A model generated the notes under the pieces. The model worked only from the letters and a program-made list of their open reading frames with translations. It was not told the DNA's origin and did no database searches. From Anabaena azotica FACHB-119 (GTDB taxonomy: Bacteria; Cyanobacteriota; Cyanobacteriia; Cyanobacteriales; Nostocaceae), in NCBI RefSeq assembly GCF_014697625.1, contig NZ_JACJSG010000003.1:169262-233261 (forward strand): a stretch of 64,000 bases of DNA. The letters run 5' to 3'. Below, piece after piece: positions 25,765-35,769 of the stretch (position 1 is its first letter; the number at the start of each line of letters is the position of its first letter). Both the position numbers and the translations under genes were made by a program.

Positions 25765-27726
25765 CTAACGCGGCGGACAATATTGCTGTACTTCTGGGGG
25801 TAATTTTTGACACATCTGCTGGAATGTTTGGGGGCTAAGTTGCGACCAAGCTAATAGTCCTAAACCCGTACCGCCAACTAGCAAGGCAAATAATCCTCCC
25901 ACCAATACTAAGGGACGGCGACGGCGGCGACTGGGTATTTTTGTTACCTGAAATGGGACGGGATCAGGTTCATCTGGCAATGTCAAATCTAGTAATGCTT
26001 GAGAACTTTCTGCTAAAACTGGTTCTTCTTGATATATTTCTATTTCGCCTGGTTCAGGTTCGGAAATCTCTACAATCTCTACCAGTGGTGGCGGTGGTGG
26101 TGGGACGGGTACTATCTGGAATTTAGCAACGCGATAAAAACTCAGCACAACAGAAGTATTATCATGGCCATTTTTCTCATTGGCAAAATTAATCCATTCC
26201 TCAGCAGCTTCTTCTACAGACATCTGTCCTGTTAGCACGGGTATAGCAAAATCTCGCCAGGAATTTTCTACCCAGTTGTTATCACTTAAACCATCAGAAC
26301 ACAGTAATAAAATGCCATCTTCTTCGATAATAAATCGTTTAATCACCAGTTTTAAGGATTCAGCATCCTTTGTTCCCAAGGCTTGAGTTAAAGCATTGGC
26401 ATCTGGTCTTTGCAGCGCTTGTCGATACAAACTCTTGGCAGAACGAACTTCTCTAGTAACGACATCATCATCTACTGTTAGTTGTTGGCAGTAGTTACGA
26501 GTTATCCAGTAAGCGCGGCTATCACCTACATTCGCCACATAAAGTTCATGGGCATTATCTGCTTGCCTTCCAGAGGTGGTTAAGACTCGTTGCGGTACTT
26601 GTACTGCCATGACCAGGGTTGTAGCCATGCGTTCTCTACCTTGGCGCTTTTGTTCATCGTTACGCGCACTGATGAGGTTGTTAGCTACACGCAAGCTAGC
26701 CTCTAGTTGTCCCTGCAACAAGTCGGGCGGGACAATTTCCGTCTGTGCTGCTACTTCGGCGAGTAAAGCACGCATCTGTAATTTTAAAGACTGCACAGCT
26801 AATTGACTGGCTACCTCGCCTCCCTGATGTCCCCCAATACCATCACAAACGATCGCCAAATTTGGTACTAATAATTCTGGGGAGTCAACAGCAGTGTTGG
26901 GGTAACAACTATCCTCATTTTGGCTGAGTTGGGGGCCTGTATCCGTCGCCCCTGCCATGCTTAAGTATAGTGGTAATTCGCCGGCGGCTGTGAGTAATAA
27001 CTGATTGAGTTGAGTGGCAATAGTTTTTAACTCTACTTCTGAAGCCATCTGCTGGAGTAGGTTTTGCAACTCTGAGGTGACTGAGGTTGTGCTTAACTCT
27101 ATTAAAGCTTGCCATGAGTAGCTTAAATCTTTTAACGTCGGCTGTTGGGTGGCTGTACTGGGGTTCAGTTCCAAAAGTCGCACACACCAACCTTGAACTC
27201 GTAAATTATCTAACCTCAGTAAGTTGTGAGCTAGGTTTAATTCTAATAAAGGTGTCCACAGTTGGAGAATTTGCCACAGCCAATAAACTTGCCTAACTGG
27301 TTTAGCTTTTTGCCAAGCATTGATGATGGCTGGATAGATATTGCCTTCTTCATCTATGGGGACATTTTCTAATAACAGGATATCGCCTGCACCTTCTGAG
27401 AACGAGGGAAGCAAAGCGTAGATTTGGGGGAGATGCGATCGCTCTGGATATAAGCGAAGATAAGGAAGCACATCAGCAGGTAATTCTGGTGGCGCTTGTG
27501 GTATCAGTCCAGGGCGAGTATCTAACCATACCTGCTGACTAACCACCTCATATCTATCTGCTACCTTCGTACCTAGTGGAATTTCGGTTGCCAATGAGCC
27601 AGTAGCCCAAAGATAACGGTGAACTAAGGGAGTTTGACAACTAGCACATACACGCTCTCCTACAGAATTAATCGGCTGTTCACATTGTTGATTTATGCAA
27701 TAAATTATTCGTTCGGTAGAAGGCAT
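25765..27726 (-). CDS. PP2C-type Ser/Thr phosphatase with zinc ribbon and TM helix
   Basis: This 653-residue protein starts with a zinc ribbon (C10, C15, C27, C30). A region of about 200 residues resembling a degenerate kinase-like module follows. Residues of about 265-520 form a PP2C domain with the metal motifs NEDSCY, IVCDGIGGHQGG, VANVGDSRAYW, LLLCSDGLSDN and GHDNTSVVL. A Pro/Glu linker (VPVPPPPPPLVEI) leads to a TM helix (LVLVGGLFALLVGGTGLGLLAWS) near 620 and a short outside tail. It should dephosphorylate Ser/Thr proteins in kinase signalling from the membrane. It is complete and monocistronic. Confidence 0.9.
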   Translation of the reverse strand: MPSTERIIYCINQQCEQPINSVGERVCASCQTPLVHRYLWATGSLATEIPLGTKVADRYEVVSQQVWLDTRPGLIPQAPPELPADVLPYLRLYPERSHLPQIYALLPSFSEGAGDILLLENVPIDEEGNIYPAIINAWQKAKPVRQVYWLWQILQLWTPLLELNLAHNLLRLDNLRVQGWCVRLLELNPSTATQQPTLKDLSYSWQALIELSTTSVTSELQNLLQQMASEVELKTIATQLNQLLLTAAGELPLYLSMAGATDTGPQLSQNEDSCYPNTAVDSPELLVPNLAIVCDGIGGHQGGEVASQLAVQSLKLQMRALLAEVAAQTEIVPPDLLQGQLEASLRVANNLISARNDEQKRQGRERMATTLVMAVQVPQRVLTTSGRQADNAHELYVANVGDSRAYWITRNYCQQLTVDDDVVTREVRSAKSLYRQALQRPDANALTQALGTKDAESLKLVIKRFIIEEDGILLLCSDGLSDNNWVENSWRDFAIPVLTGQMSVEEAAEEWINFANEKNGHDNTSVVLSFYRVAKFQIVPVPPPPPPLVEIVEISEPEPGEIEIYQEEPVLAESSQALLDLTLPDEPDPVPFQVTKIPSRRRRRPLVLVGGLFALLVGGTGLGLLAWSQLSPQTFQQMCQKLPPEVQQYCPPR

Positions 27727-27729
27727 ATT

Positions 27730-28395
27730 GGTATAAATTTAAAAATAAAATTAACTCGTGAAGTTCGATTAACTTTAGCAGTCAAAAGCTTGAAGGCTAG
27801 AATAGACTAGTTTTGTGTACCAGTAGTTACACATTGTTACCGATTGTAATCAAAATTTTGGCAAAAAAAGACTAAGTTTCCCTTTCTGGAAGTCGCTAGT
27901 CAGTACTTGTATTTAACAGTGAACAGTAAACAGTTGTAGGGGCGGGTTCATTGAGTAATTCATAGTAAAAACAGATATGTTCGTTAAACCCGCCCCTACT
28001 TAAATACGTTGGTGAAACACCAAACCAATTAGTCGAAGGTGTAGGTTGGCGCTTCTGTATCCCCCACCAAAAGCCGTCAGGACTGATAACTGATAACTGA
28101 TAACTGATAACTGATAACTGATAACTGATAACTGATAACTGATTTAATTGAGAAGTGGATTAAGTTTATGGGTGTGTATCTGTTAAAAATTATTACATCC
28201 TCGGAATGCAGAGAGTCTGATTACGTAATTCATATTAAGAATCTTTGTAAGTAAGCGGTAGAAAATAAATATATATATGTTAAGTAATGTAAAGTTATCA
28301 CAATTGAGTTCGTAGTCAGGACTTTAGTCCTTTTTTGAAGACAAACCTTGATTTATTTAGTCCGTTCCACTTATGAATTTATTGTCTAGGACGGC
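27730..28395. other. Spacer with heptamer repeat array
   Basis: About 670 bp without a gene. It contains an inverted GGGGCGGGTT/AACCCGCCCC pair (27939-28000) and about eight CTGATAA units at 28083-28142. Confidence 0.7.
28083..28142. repeat. CTGATAA heptamer array
   Basis: About eight perfect head-to-tail CTGATAA units. It is the longest perfect heptamer array in the window. Shorter arrays of the same unit lie near 29885, 30440, 37595, 38200 and 45105. Confidence 0.95.
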
Positions 28396-28398
28396 GCT

Positions 28399-28836
28399 AT
28401 GCCAACGTTTACCTTAATCTGGTTTATCGGAGGAGCAGTTCTTTGTTTAATAGAACTGTTTTTACCATCGGCTTTTGTCGCCTTCATGATGGGCATTAGC
28501 GCCTTCATTGTGGCGTTATTATCGCAATTTGGCTTGCCTTTATGGCTGCAAGTTGTGGCTTGGTTGTTTTTTTCTACCGTTTTGACTTTGCTTTCTCGGC
28601 GGTATTTGCAACCACAACGGCGTAAGTCAAAAATTCGAGATGCAATTGTAGCAGAAACGTTAACAGAAATTCCCCCTGGACAAGCGGGGCGAGTGTTATA
28701 CGAAGGCAATTCTTGGCGGGCAAAATGTGACGACGAGAAAATCACTGTTCCTCCTCATCAAAGAGTTTATGTAGTTAGGAGGGAAGGCACAACTTTAATT
28801 GTCATGCCAGAAAATTCCTTGGGTTTTAGTCATTAG
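28399..28836 (+). CDS. NfeD-like membrane protein
   Basis: This 145-residue protein has two or three N-terminal membrane helices (LIWFIGGAVLCLIELFLP, FMMGISAFIVALLSQF, QVVAWLFFSTVLTLLS) and a C-terminal OB-fold domain (PPGQAGRVLYEGNSWRAK, QRVYVVRREGTTLIVMP). That is the short NfeD form without protease. NfeD proteins pair with stomatin-like proteins, and the next gene is one, 52 bp downstream. They probably form a membrane complex affecting membrane quality. Confidence 0.88.
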   Translation: MPTFTLIWFIGGAVLCLIELFLPSAFVAFMMGISAFIVALLSQFGLPLWLQVVAWLFFSTVLTLLSRRYLQPQRRKSKIRDAIVAETLTEIPPGQAGRVLYEGNSWRAKCDDEKITVPPHQRVYVVRREGTTLIVMPENSLGFSH

Positions 28837-28888
28837 TCATTAGTCATTAGTTTGGCAAAATTCTTACTTAAATATCAGGAGATTTATC

Positions 28889-29857
28889 GTGGAACAGTTT
28901 TTTTTACTTATCATGTTAGCCCTTGGTGGTTCTGCCGTGGCGGGGTCTGTGAAAGTTATTAGTCAAGGAAATGAAGCTTTAGTAGAAAGATTAGGAAGCT
29001 ATAACAAAAAGCTAGAACCAGGGCTAAATTTTGTTGTTCCTTTCATTGATAAAACAGTTTATCAAGAAACTATTCGGGAAAAAGTTTTAGATATTCCTCC
29101 CCAAAAATGTATTACTCGTGACAACGTAAGTATTGAAGTTGACGCGGTGGTTTACTGGCGAATTGTCGATATGGAAAAAGCTTGGTACAAAGTAGAAAAT
29201 CTCCAGTCGGCAATGGTGAATTTGGTATTAACTCAAATTCGTGCCGAAATGGGACAGTTGGAGTTAGACCAAACCTTTACCGCGCGTTCTCAAATTAATG
29301 AACTATTGTTACGGGATCTAGACATTGCCACCGACCCTTGGGGCGTAAAGGTGACAAGGGTAGAACTACGAGATATTATCCCCTCTCAAGCGGTGCGGGA
29401 ATCGATGGAATTACAAATGTCCGCAGAAAGACGCAGAAGGGCGGCAATTTTAAATTCTGAAGGTGAACGGGAAGCAGCAGTTAATTCTGCCAGAGGTAAA
29501 GCCGAAGCCCAAATTTTAGATGCAGAAGCCCGGCAAAAGTCGGTTATCTTACAAGCGGAAGCAGAACAAAAAGCGATCGTTCTCAAAGCCCAAGCCGAAC
29601 GTCAGCAGCAAGTTCTCAAAGCTCAGGCGATCGCAGAATCCGCAGAAATTATAGCCCAAAAAATCGACTCAAATCCCACCGCTAACGCCGCTTTAGAAGT
29701 ACTATTTGCTTTAGGCTATCTAGATATGGGTTCCACCATCGGTCAGAGCGATAGCAGCAAAGTTATGTTCATCGATCCCCGCAGTATCCCCGCCACTTTA
29801 GAAGGTATCCGCTCAATTGTTTCCGATAAACCAGATTCATTAATCAATGGTCGTTAG
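28889..29857 (+). CDS. SPFH/Band 7 paraslipin (stomatin-like)
   Basis: This 322-residue protein starts at GTG with AGGAG eight bases upstream. It has an N-terminal membrane anchor ([18 protein letters not shown]) and an SPFH domain ([23 protein letters not shown] type opening, [40 protein letters not shown]). A long Ala/Glu coiled coil (about 190-260) and a C-terminal segment ending SLINGR follow. It belongs to the QmcA/paraslipin group, which forms large membrane rings. It lies in one unit with NfeD. Confidence 0.92.
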   Translation: MEQFFLLIMLALGGSAVAGSVKVISQGNEALVERLGSYNKKLEPGLNFVVPFIDKTVYQETIREKVLDIPPQKCITRDNVSIEVDAVVYWRIVDMEKAWYKVENLQSAMVNLVLTQIRAEMGQLELDQTFTARSQINELLLRDLDIATDPWGVKVTRVELRDIIPSQAVRESMELQMSAERRRRAAILNSEGEREAAVNSARGKAEAQILDAEARQKSVILQAEAEQKAIVLKAQAERQQQVLKAQAIAESAEIIAQKIDSNPTANAALEVLFALGYLDMGSTIGQSDSSKVMFIDPRSIPATLEGIRSIVSDKPDSLINGR

Positions 29858-29995
29858 TCAGTGGACAGTTGACAGTTGACAGTTGACAGTTATCAGTTAT
29901 CAGTTGACAGTTATCAGTTATCAGTTATCAGTTGACAGTCATCCATGAATAGGATTTTAACTATTGACTATTGACTATTGACTAATGACTATTGA
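29855..29995. repeat. GACAGTT/ATCAGTT and TGACTAT heptamer arrays
   Basis: Mixed heptamer runs fill the gap between the convergent paraslipin and Fur-family genes. Confidence 0.85.
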
Positions 29996-30400
29996 CTAAT
30001 GACTAATTCCACCGGCTTGTTCTAATTGGCATTTACCACATAATCCGAAAAATTCTAGAGTGTGGTAAAAAATCTTAAACTTATGGGTAGTTTGTAACTG
30101 ATCTTCCAAATCGTGGACGGGACATTGATGAATGGGAATTGATGCACCGCATTGTAAACAAGTGAGATGGTGTTTGTCTTGCTGGGCTAGGCTGTAGAGG
30201 GCTTCCCCATTAGATAAAGTCCGCACCTGCACTAAGCCCTCTAGTTTTAACGCTTCTAAAGAGCGATAAACTGTTGCTAACCCCATACTCTGATTGCGGT
30301 TACGGAGTTCTACATAAATATCCTGAGCAGAAATGCCTTGTTTGATGGTTTGCAACAAGTTTAAAATGCGCTCTTGACTGCGGGTGCGTATGGCTCTCAT
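29996..30400 (-). CDS. zur: Fur-family metalloregulator, probably Zur
   Basis: This 134-residue protein has a winged helix (RSQERILNLLQTIKQGISAQDIY, MGLATVYRSLEAL) and a dimerisation domain. The structural zinc cysteines are in CLQC and CGKC, with further His/Cys in PIHQCPVHD. The MRAIRTRSQERIL start and the two CxxC pairs resemble Nostoc FurB/Zur more than FurA or PerR. That subgroup call is from memory and less sure than the family. It divergently flanks purS with a 228-bp repeat-rich gap. Confidence 0.8.
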   Translation of the reverse strand: MRAIRTRSQERILNLLQTIKQGISAQDIYVELRNRNQSMGLATVYRSLEALKLEGLVQVRTLSNGEALYSLAQQDKHHLTCLQCGASIPIHQCPVHDLEDQLQTTHKFKIFYHTLEFFGLCGKCQLEQAGGISH

Positions 30401-30628
30401 AGACTATTGTGTTAATATGCCACTGGATTAGAAGTTTTACAGTTATCAGTTATCAGTTATCAGGTTGTGTTCACTGTTCACTGTCCACTGTTCACTGATA
30501 ACTGTTCACTATTCACTGGTTTAATGCTGCCTAGCTATTAGATTAACTTTAACGCCTCAATTAACTTATTTTTACTCAGTTGGAACAGAAAGTTATAGTA
30601 TAGCGATCGCAGCTTTCAGCAAAATCCC

Positions 30629-30907
30629 GTGCAAACCAAGTATCTAGCCAAAATTTTCGTAACGCTACGCCCTTCAGTTTTAGACCCTGCCGGCGTGGCT
30701 GTGCAATCAGGACTCCAACAAATGGGATACGATAACGTAGAAAATGTACGTATCGGTAAGTACATCGAACTCAACATTACCACCTCAGACCAAGCCAAGG
30801 CGCGTCAAGACTTAGACCGCATCTGCGACCAAATGCTAGCCAATCCTGTAATCGAAAATTACCGTTATGATTTGATTGAAGTGGAAACTCAGACGGGAGT
30901 TTATTAG
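30629..30907 (+). CDS. purS: Phosphoribosylformylglycinamidine synthase subunit PurS
   Basis: The protein is 92 residues with a GTG start. PurS is a small ferredoxin-like subunit that bridges PurQ and PurL in the fourth step of purine synthesis. Diagnostic stretches are AKIFVTLRPSVLDPAG, QQMGYDNVENVRIGKYIEL and MLANPVIENYRYDLIEV. purQ follows 380 bp downstream on the same strand, separated by a 141-bp MITE and G-rich repeats that may have invaded a former purSQ operon. Confidence 0.94.
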   Translation: MQTKYLAKIFVTLRPSVLDPAGVAVQSGLQQMGYDNVENVRIGKYIELNITTSDQAKARQDLDRICDQMLANPVIENYRYDLIEVETQTGVY

Positions 30908-30932
30908 GGACTGGGGACTGGGGGGAGTGGGG

Positions 30933-31073
30933 CTTTCAAGGGCAGGTTTTTAAACCTTCGATAAATAGTTGAGAATATTCTCAATTATGAAACGTAGTTT
31001 TAACTGTTCAGACAATAATTTTGGTTTTAAAAGCCCAAAAATTTGTCTAATAAAAAAAGCCTGCCCTTGAAAG
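30933..31073. repeat. 141-bp MITE (CTTTCAAGGGCAGG ends), copy 1
   Basis: It begins CTTTCAAGGGCAGG and ends with the reverse complement of the same 14 bases. The reverse complement of this segment reads the same as 46500-46640 at every base I compared. It is non-coding, with an inner palindrome GAGAATATTCTC. It is inserted in a G-rich minisatellite between purS and purQ. Confidence 0.93.
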
Positions 31074-31289
31074 GGACTGGGGGGAGTGGGGGGAGATGAG
31101 CAGGGGAGCAGGGGAGCAGAGGAGCAGGGGAGCAGAGGAGCAACCCACCCCTAACCTCTCCCAGGAGGGGAAAGGAGCAGAGGAGAGTAACAACTGTCAC
31201 CTGTCACCTGTCACCTGTCACCTGTCACCTTTCCCCTTTCCCCCTTCCCCCTTCCTGTTGACTAATGACTAATGACTAATGACTAATTT
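31074..31289. repeat. G-rich minisatellite plus CACCTGT and TGACTAA heptamers
   Basis: GGGGAGCAGAGGAGCA-type units, then five CACCTGT units (about 31197-31230), then TGACTAA units that run up to the purQ start. Confidence 0.85.
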
Positions 31290-31964
31290 ATGAAATTTGG
31301 TGTTGTTGTATTTCCCGGTTCTAATTGCGATCGCGATGTTGCCTATGTCACTAGAGATTTGCTAGGACAACCAACTCGCATGGTTTGGCATCAAGAAACT
31401 GATATTGCCGATTTGGATGTGGTGATTATCCCTGGTGGTTTTAGCTACGGTGATTATTTGCGCTGTGGTGCGATCGCCCGGTTCTCACCTGTGATGCAGC
31501 AGGTGGTGGAACACGCCCAGAAGGGTAAGTTGGTGCTAGGTATTTGTAATGGGTTTCAGGTATTAACTGAGGCTGGATTGCTACCTGGGGCATTAACGAG
31601 AAATCGAGATTTGCATTTTATTTGCGATCGCGTTCCTCTCACCGTTGAGAGTACAAGTAGCGCTTGGACTCAAGCTTACAACAGTGGGGAAGTCATCACT
31701 CTGCCAATTGCCCACGGGGAAGGCAGATTTTATGCGGATGAGGCTACTTTATCCCAGATTGAAGATAATGGGCAGGTGGTGTTGCGTTATGCGGGTGAAA
31801 ACCCCAACGGTTCCCTGAATAACATAGCCGGAATTTGCGATCGCCAAGGCAATGTTTTAGGAATGATGCCACACCCAGAAAGAGCCTCTGACCCTATGCT
31901 TGGTGGTAACGATGGATTAAAGTTATTTCAAGGGTTGTTGGAGAAGGTGGTGGCGTTGGCATAA
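31290..31964 (+). CDS. purQ: Phosphoribosylformylglycinamidine synthase subunit PurQ
   Basis: This 224-residue class I glutamine amidotransferase supplies ammonia for FGAM formation. The nucleophile elbow is [11 protein letters not shown]. The His-Glu pair lies in [11 protein letters not shown], and the [17 protein letters not shown] loop is typical of PurQ. Length is normal. The start overlaps the TGACTAA repeat, and no clear Shine-Dalgarno sequence is visible. A terminator follows. Confidence 0.96.
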   Translation: MKFGVVVFPGSNCDRDVAYVTRDLLGQPTRMVWHQETDIADLDVVIIPGGFSYGDYLRCGAIARFSPVMQQVVEHAQKGKLVLGICNGFQVLTEAGLLPGALTRNRDLHFICDRVPLTVESTSSAWTQAYNSGEVITLPIAHGEGRFYADEATLSQIEDNGQVVLRYAGENPNGSLNNIAGICDRQGNVLGMMPHPERASDPMLGGNDGLKLFQGLLEKVVALA

Positions 31965-32009
31965 TGGCATCATGTTGACCTCCGCACCCATCATAGTTAA
32001 ACAAGATAG

Positions 32010-32042
32010 AGGCACAGTCAGGCTGTGCCTTTATCAATTTTT
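32010..32042 (+). terminator. Terminator after purQ
   Basis: AGGCACAG and CTGTGCCT form a perfect 8-bp stem with loop TCAGG, followed by TTATCAATTTTTT. Confidence 0.75.
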
Positions 32043-32135
32043 TGTAATCAAAGCTTTTCCCTCTCATCCTTAAATAGCTGTTGGAGAGTGATTACTAAAA
32101 TCAAAGCTAATTAAATCATTTGATAAACTAGTCTA

Positions 32136-34034
32136 ATGTCAATTTCTAATGAAAATAGAAACTTTATTAAATGGATACAATCTTTTGATTATCGTCTTTT
32201 AAAAAATAAAGATGATGTAGAGATAAACTTTATTGTACCCATGTTTCGCTATCTTTCTTATCCAGATAGCTGTTGTGCTAACAATAAAAATAGTCAACAT
32301 ATAGAAAGTATTCGTATTTATTATTCTCATAACGAGGCGTTACAACAAACTGCTGAAACATCTTTAATCATTGCTATATATATAGAACCTAATTCTCACA
32401 ATTTCTCAGAAGCTATCGAACGAGCAAGATTTTATAGTACTTATTTAAGACCGTCATTTTTTCTAGTAACTAATGGTTATCATATAAAATTATTTAAATA
32501 TTTTATTTACCATAAAGAAGAGTTAATTTTTGATAAAAGTATTGATTCTTTGAAAAATACAACTATAGCTATAGATTTCTATAATAATTTTAATTTTTAT
32601 ATTGTCAAAAATATAGATAAAAGTACAGCTAATATATTAAAATATACCCAATATAATCTAATTGAAAAATCTCTAAGACGTTATAATTTACAAGAAATTG
32701 TAGCTAATAGTGATTTTAGACCTGCTATTTTTCGAGAAGGCGATCGCCTGACTGTTGTTAAACCTAAAGTAGTCATAGAATGTAACCTACCCAAAGCTTT
32801 TGCTGAAGGTAATTGTCAAATTCAATTTAGTAGCGTCATTTTAAGAGGACTGAAGGTTAGCTTAAATCATCAATCTATTTTAGGTCAACTGATGACAGGA
32901 ATCAACACCCGTCCCGAATGGGGTTGTCGGAGTTTCCTAAAACAATTAGATGATAATGCTTTTGAAGTTAATTTAGGTCAAACAACAGTAATCTTATCCG
33001 ACTTAGAAACAGCAGACTTATGTTTATGTATTGATGTAATTTGTCAAGAATATAAAAAAGCAATTATTGCCTTTGAAGATGCTTTAGAAACATGGGATTT
33101 TGAATTTACACAATTCTTAGGTGTGCGAGGAGTGAATTTATTTTCTGTAGATGCCAAACTATGGCGCTTAATGCACAACTTCGCCAATGAGTTCAACTAT
33201 GTGCAAGGCAAATCAGAATGGCATTTATTCCAGCAAGAAGACATTTCCATTCGTATTAGCCGAGGGATAAGGGATCATGCTTTCGTTATACCCAAACCCG
33301 TCAATTATTTATCCATATTACCCAACGGCACAATTAATATAGTTTATGAAATTAATGATGTTCACCTACAATCTTTAGAGAAAGGCGAACTGCAAACATG
33401 GCAACAAGATATAGGCCCGCGCGGAACTTGGACAGCCAAATATACTCAACAATGGTTATTAAAACAATTTATTCCTAAAGTTATTGATTACTATTCACAG
33501 AAATATACTCTGTCTGAGGAAGAATTATTAAATAATATAGTAGTTAAGAGTAATCAGCGTACTCCGATAATAGAAATTCATGACATTAAAGAGTTAATTG
33601 TTTATCTTCAAGAGATACAATCTTGGCTGCATGGTTGTAAAGAGAATATTTTATCTACATCATTACAATCATATTATCGAGCCTTGACAAATTTAGTACG
33701 CAATACAGATTCATCAATAGAAGGTATGGATTATATTATCCGTAACTTATCTTTGATTGAAGTTGATAATACAAAAGACAACATCAAAAGTGATTTTCAA
33801 ACATGGGGTTTTAAAGATGTAATTGATTATTTAGATGCTCAAGCAGGGAGGATAAATAATTATCAATATGAGAGTAGTTTGAATGCTGTTTTAATCACTC
33901 GCGTATTTATCTGGATTATAGAATATGGCAAAATAAGTTTCTCCCAACCCCAGTTAAATGCAGCGAAGCAAGCGTTACTACCATTGTGGGAACAGTGTCG
34001 GTTTGAAATGCGCCATGTGTATCCAAATCGTTAG
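32136..34034 (+). CDS. Large hypothetical protein, possible degenerate nuclease-fold N-terminus
   Basis: This 632-residue protein is AT-rich compared with its neighbours. Residues 1-140 follow the layout of HsdR-type N-terminal domains: VEINFIVPMFRYLSY, ETSLIIAIYIEP, SEAIERARFYSTYLRPSFFLVTNGYHIKLFKY. The expected E-x-K is missing (IAIYIEP), so it would be inactive as a nuclease. The rest has no domain I recognise. Its base composition, the MITEs downstream and the nuclease-like neighbour suggest an acquired accessory segment. Function is unknown. Confidence 0.6.
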   Translation: MSISNENRNFIKWIQSFDYRLLKNKDDVEINFIVPMFRYLSYPDSCCANNKNSQHIESIRIYYSHNEALQQTAETSLIIAIYIEPNSHNFSEAIERARFYSTYLRPSFFLVTNGYHIKLFKYFIYHKEELIFDKSIDSLKNTTIAIDFYNNFNFYIVKNIDKSTANILKYTQYNLIEKSLRRYNLQEIVANSDFRPAIFREGDRLTVVKPKVVIECNLPKAFAEGNCQIQFSSVILRGLKVSLNHQSILGQLMTGINTRPEWGCRSFLKQLDDNAFEVNLGQTTVILSDLETADLCLCIDVICQEYKKAIIAFEDALETWDFEFTQFLGVRGVNLFSVDAKLWRLMHNFANEFNYVQGKSEWHLFQQEDISIRISRGIRDHAFVIPKPVNYLSILPNGTINIVYEINDVHLQSLEKGELQTWQQDIGPRGTWTAKYTQQWLLKQFIPKVIDYYSQKYTLSEEELLNNIVVKSNQRTPIIEIHDIKELIVYLQEIQSWLHGCKENILSTSLQSYYRALTNLVRNTDSSIEGMDYIIRNLSLIEVDNTKDNIKSDFQTWGFKDVIDYLDAQAGRINNYQYESSLNAVLITRVFIWIIEYGKISFSQPQLNAAKQALLPLWEQCRFEMRHVYPNR

Positions 34035-34110
34035 TTATTTGAGTGCGATATTACAGGCGATCGCTTGATAAGATAATAGAGATAACCAGTTAGTTACAAA
34101 CAACTGTAAT

Positions 34111-34220
34111 CTTATATCTTGCACCATTACATTACTGCTAAAATCAAAGCCTGAAATCCTTATTATTTAGTAGGGTGGGGAGTGCATCGCCATATGCTTA
34201 TTGAGAAGGTGCAAGATGTC
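34111..34220. repeat. MITE, ATCTTGCAC ends (copy 2)
   Basis: It starts CTTATATCTTGCACC and ends GAAGGTGCAAGATGTC. It is homologous over its length to 2069-2180 with scattered substitutions and a 2-bp length difference. A different MITE begins immediately at 34221. Confidence 0.75.
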
Positions 34221-34355
34221 AGTAATGGCGTGTTAAGACTAAAATGTGGCAATAGATTTGGAAAGAATTGAACGCAGATAAACGCAGATAAACGCAGATG
34301 ATTAAAATTAGGCATTTTTCGCTAATTTACAAGTTTAGCTTTGCCACGCCACTAC
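34221..34355. repeat. MITE, GGCGTGG...CTAAAATGTGGCAA type
   Basis: The ends GGCGTGTTAAGACTAAAATGTGGCAA and CAAGTTTAGCTTTGCCACGCCACTAC are inverted repeats. The centre holds three AACGCAGATA units. It is closest to the unit at 47984-48113. Confidence 0.75.
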
Positions 34356-34379
34356 ATTTAAAGCACAAAATTTATATTT

Positions 34380-35576
34380 TTACTCAGAAGTTACTATTCT
34401 GTCCATATTTGTATGAAATATAGATTGTATCTTTGTAAAATCATTTTTGACAAAATCATCCCAAAATAACTGAAATTTTTCCATTAACTCATCAACATCA
34501 GCATTTTCATAATCACTCTGGTTGAGAATAGTCTTTTGATAAATAGTTGTCCATTGATTCGTCAATTTCTTACTTTTAAAAACTTTTGAATTTTCTCTAG
34601 ATATTTGATGTATTCTTTCACGGACAGTTTTATCTTCACAGGGACGAATTAGTAACCTTGTTATAAGATATGAATTACCATTTTCAAAGTGAAAGGCAAG
34701 TGGTAGTTTTTTATTCTCCCATTCGATATCACCAAAATCTATGTATTTTTTACTCCACCGTATTACATATAAATTATGAGATGTGATGTATTGATTTACA
34801 AAATTAGTTATTCTTTCAGACATTTCTAGCTGTAAGTCTGGACGATGTTCAAAAATTAAATCAAGAGCCTGTTTATGTTTCTTATATATCTTACGGCAAA
34901 GTTCAGCTACTTTTGAATCACTCACAATATGCCTCCTAAGTAATGTAGAATAATGAGTCATCAATGTATAAATGTCTGTACCGAGAGTTGACTTGTAGCT
35001 GGTACAAATGCTTTCAATTATTTCAACTAGTTTAGAATAGCTATAAGCTCTCCAATCTTTTTGAGATGGTTCATCCCCATCTGGAGTTAAGTAAATTAAA
35101 ATGATTTGATAGTCTTTATATTCTTCCTCAAGAATCTCTCGATATTTTTCTAACTGATTTGAGTGTTCACTAGAGTCCACCTTATTTTCAACTGCACATA
35201 CTAATTTGTTGCTTGAAGATTGGATTAAAATATCAATATTTTTCCATTCCCGTCTAATCTCAACATCTGAGAAATCAGCAATATCTATATCAACAGGGCT
35301 AATTTTCAAATATTTTAAGTCTTCAGGCTCATACGGCTCTAATAATACTCTTTTCAGAAATCGTTTGAGAAAAACATCTTCAAGTTTATGATTTTGAGAG
35401 GGATTTAACAAAAAAGCCAGGAAATTTGAATGACGAATTTCTTGTCTAACTACGCCAATTGCTTCAAAAATATTAAATTGAGCTAGTTTTGCTTCTAATT
35501 CCTCTAAGTCTACATTATCAACAATAAAACTTTCAAGTATGGCTCTTGGTTCTGGTGATGATACTGTCATTACCAC
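34380..35576 (-). CDS. PD-(D/E)XK nuclease superfamily protein
   Basis: This 398-residue protein fits the PDDEXK_4 family. Its N-terminal signature is FEAIGVVRQEIRHSNFLAFLLNP. The catalytic core has Asp in WKNIDILIQSS and E-x-K in LVCAVENKVDSSEHSNQL, and it ends with a beta strand YQIILIYLTPDG and a helix KLVEIIESI. Active-site residues are present, so nuclease activity is plausible. Members are scattered in accessory regions and prophage- or defence-like loci. No partner genes are seen beyond the UPF0175 gene upstream. Confidence 0.75.
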   Translation of the reverse strand: MVMTVSSPEPRAILESFIVDNVDLEELEAKLAQFNIFEAIGVVRQEIRHSNFLAFLLNPSQNHKLEDVFLKRFLKRVLLEPYEPEDLKYLKISPVDIDIADFSDVEIRREWKNIDILIQSSSNKLVCAVENKVDSSEHSNQLEKYREILEEEYKDYQIILIYLTPDGDEPSQKDWRAYSYSKLVEIIESICTSYKSTLGTDIYTLMTHYSTLLRRHIVSDSKVAELCRKIYKKHKQALDLIFEHRPDLQLEMSERITNFVNQYITSHNLYVIRWSKKYIDFGDIEWENKKLPLAFHFENGNSYLITRLLIRPCEDKTVRERIHQISRENSKVFKSKKLTNQWTTIYQKTILNQSDYENADVDELMEKFQLFWDDFVKNDFTKIQSIFHTNMDRIVTSE

Positions 35577-35769
35577 TGCATCTTTATATTGGGGTTATAT
35601 TTCTGGCGTTGCTGAATTGGAATATGAAATCGCAAAATGACCTTCCTTTTTCTTTGTAACTTAGCGCCTTTGCGCCTTTGCGTGAGACAAATTCATATCT
35701 TGATTCAGCAACGCCATATTTCTAGTATTCCCATAAATTCAGCAGAAATAACAATGTTACTAACAACAA

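Noticed and set aside
28083..28142. CRISPR-like or iteron origin for the CTGATAA array
   Set aside because: Same heptamer occurs at many intergenic sites in the window. No spacers and no replication gene nearby.
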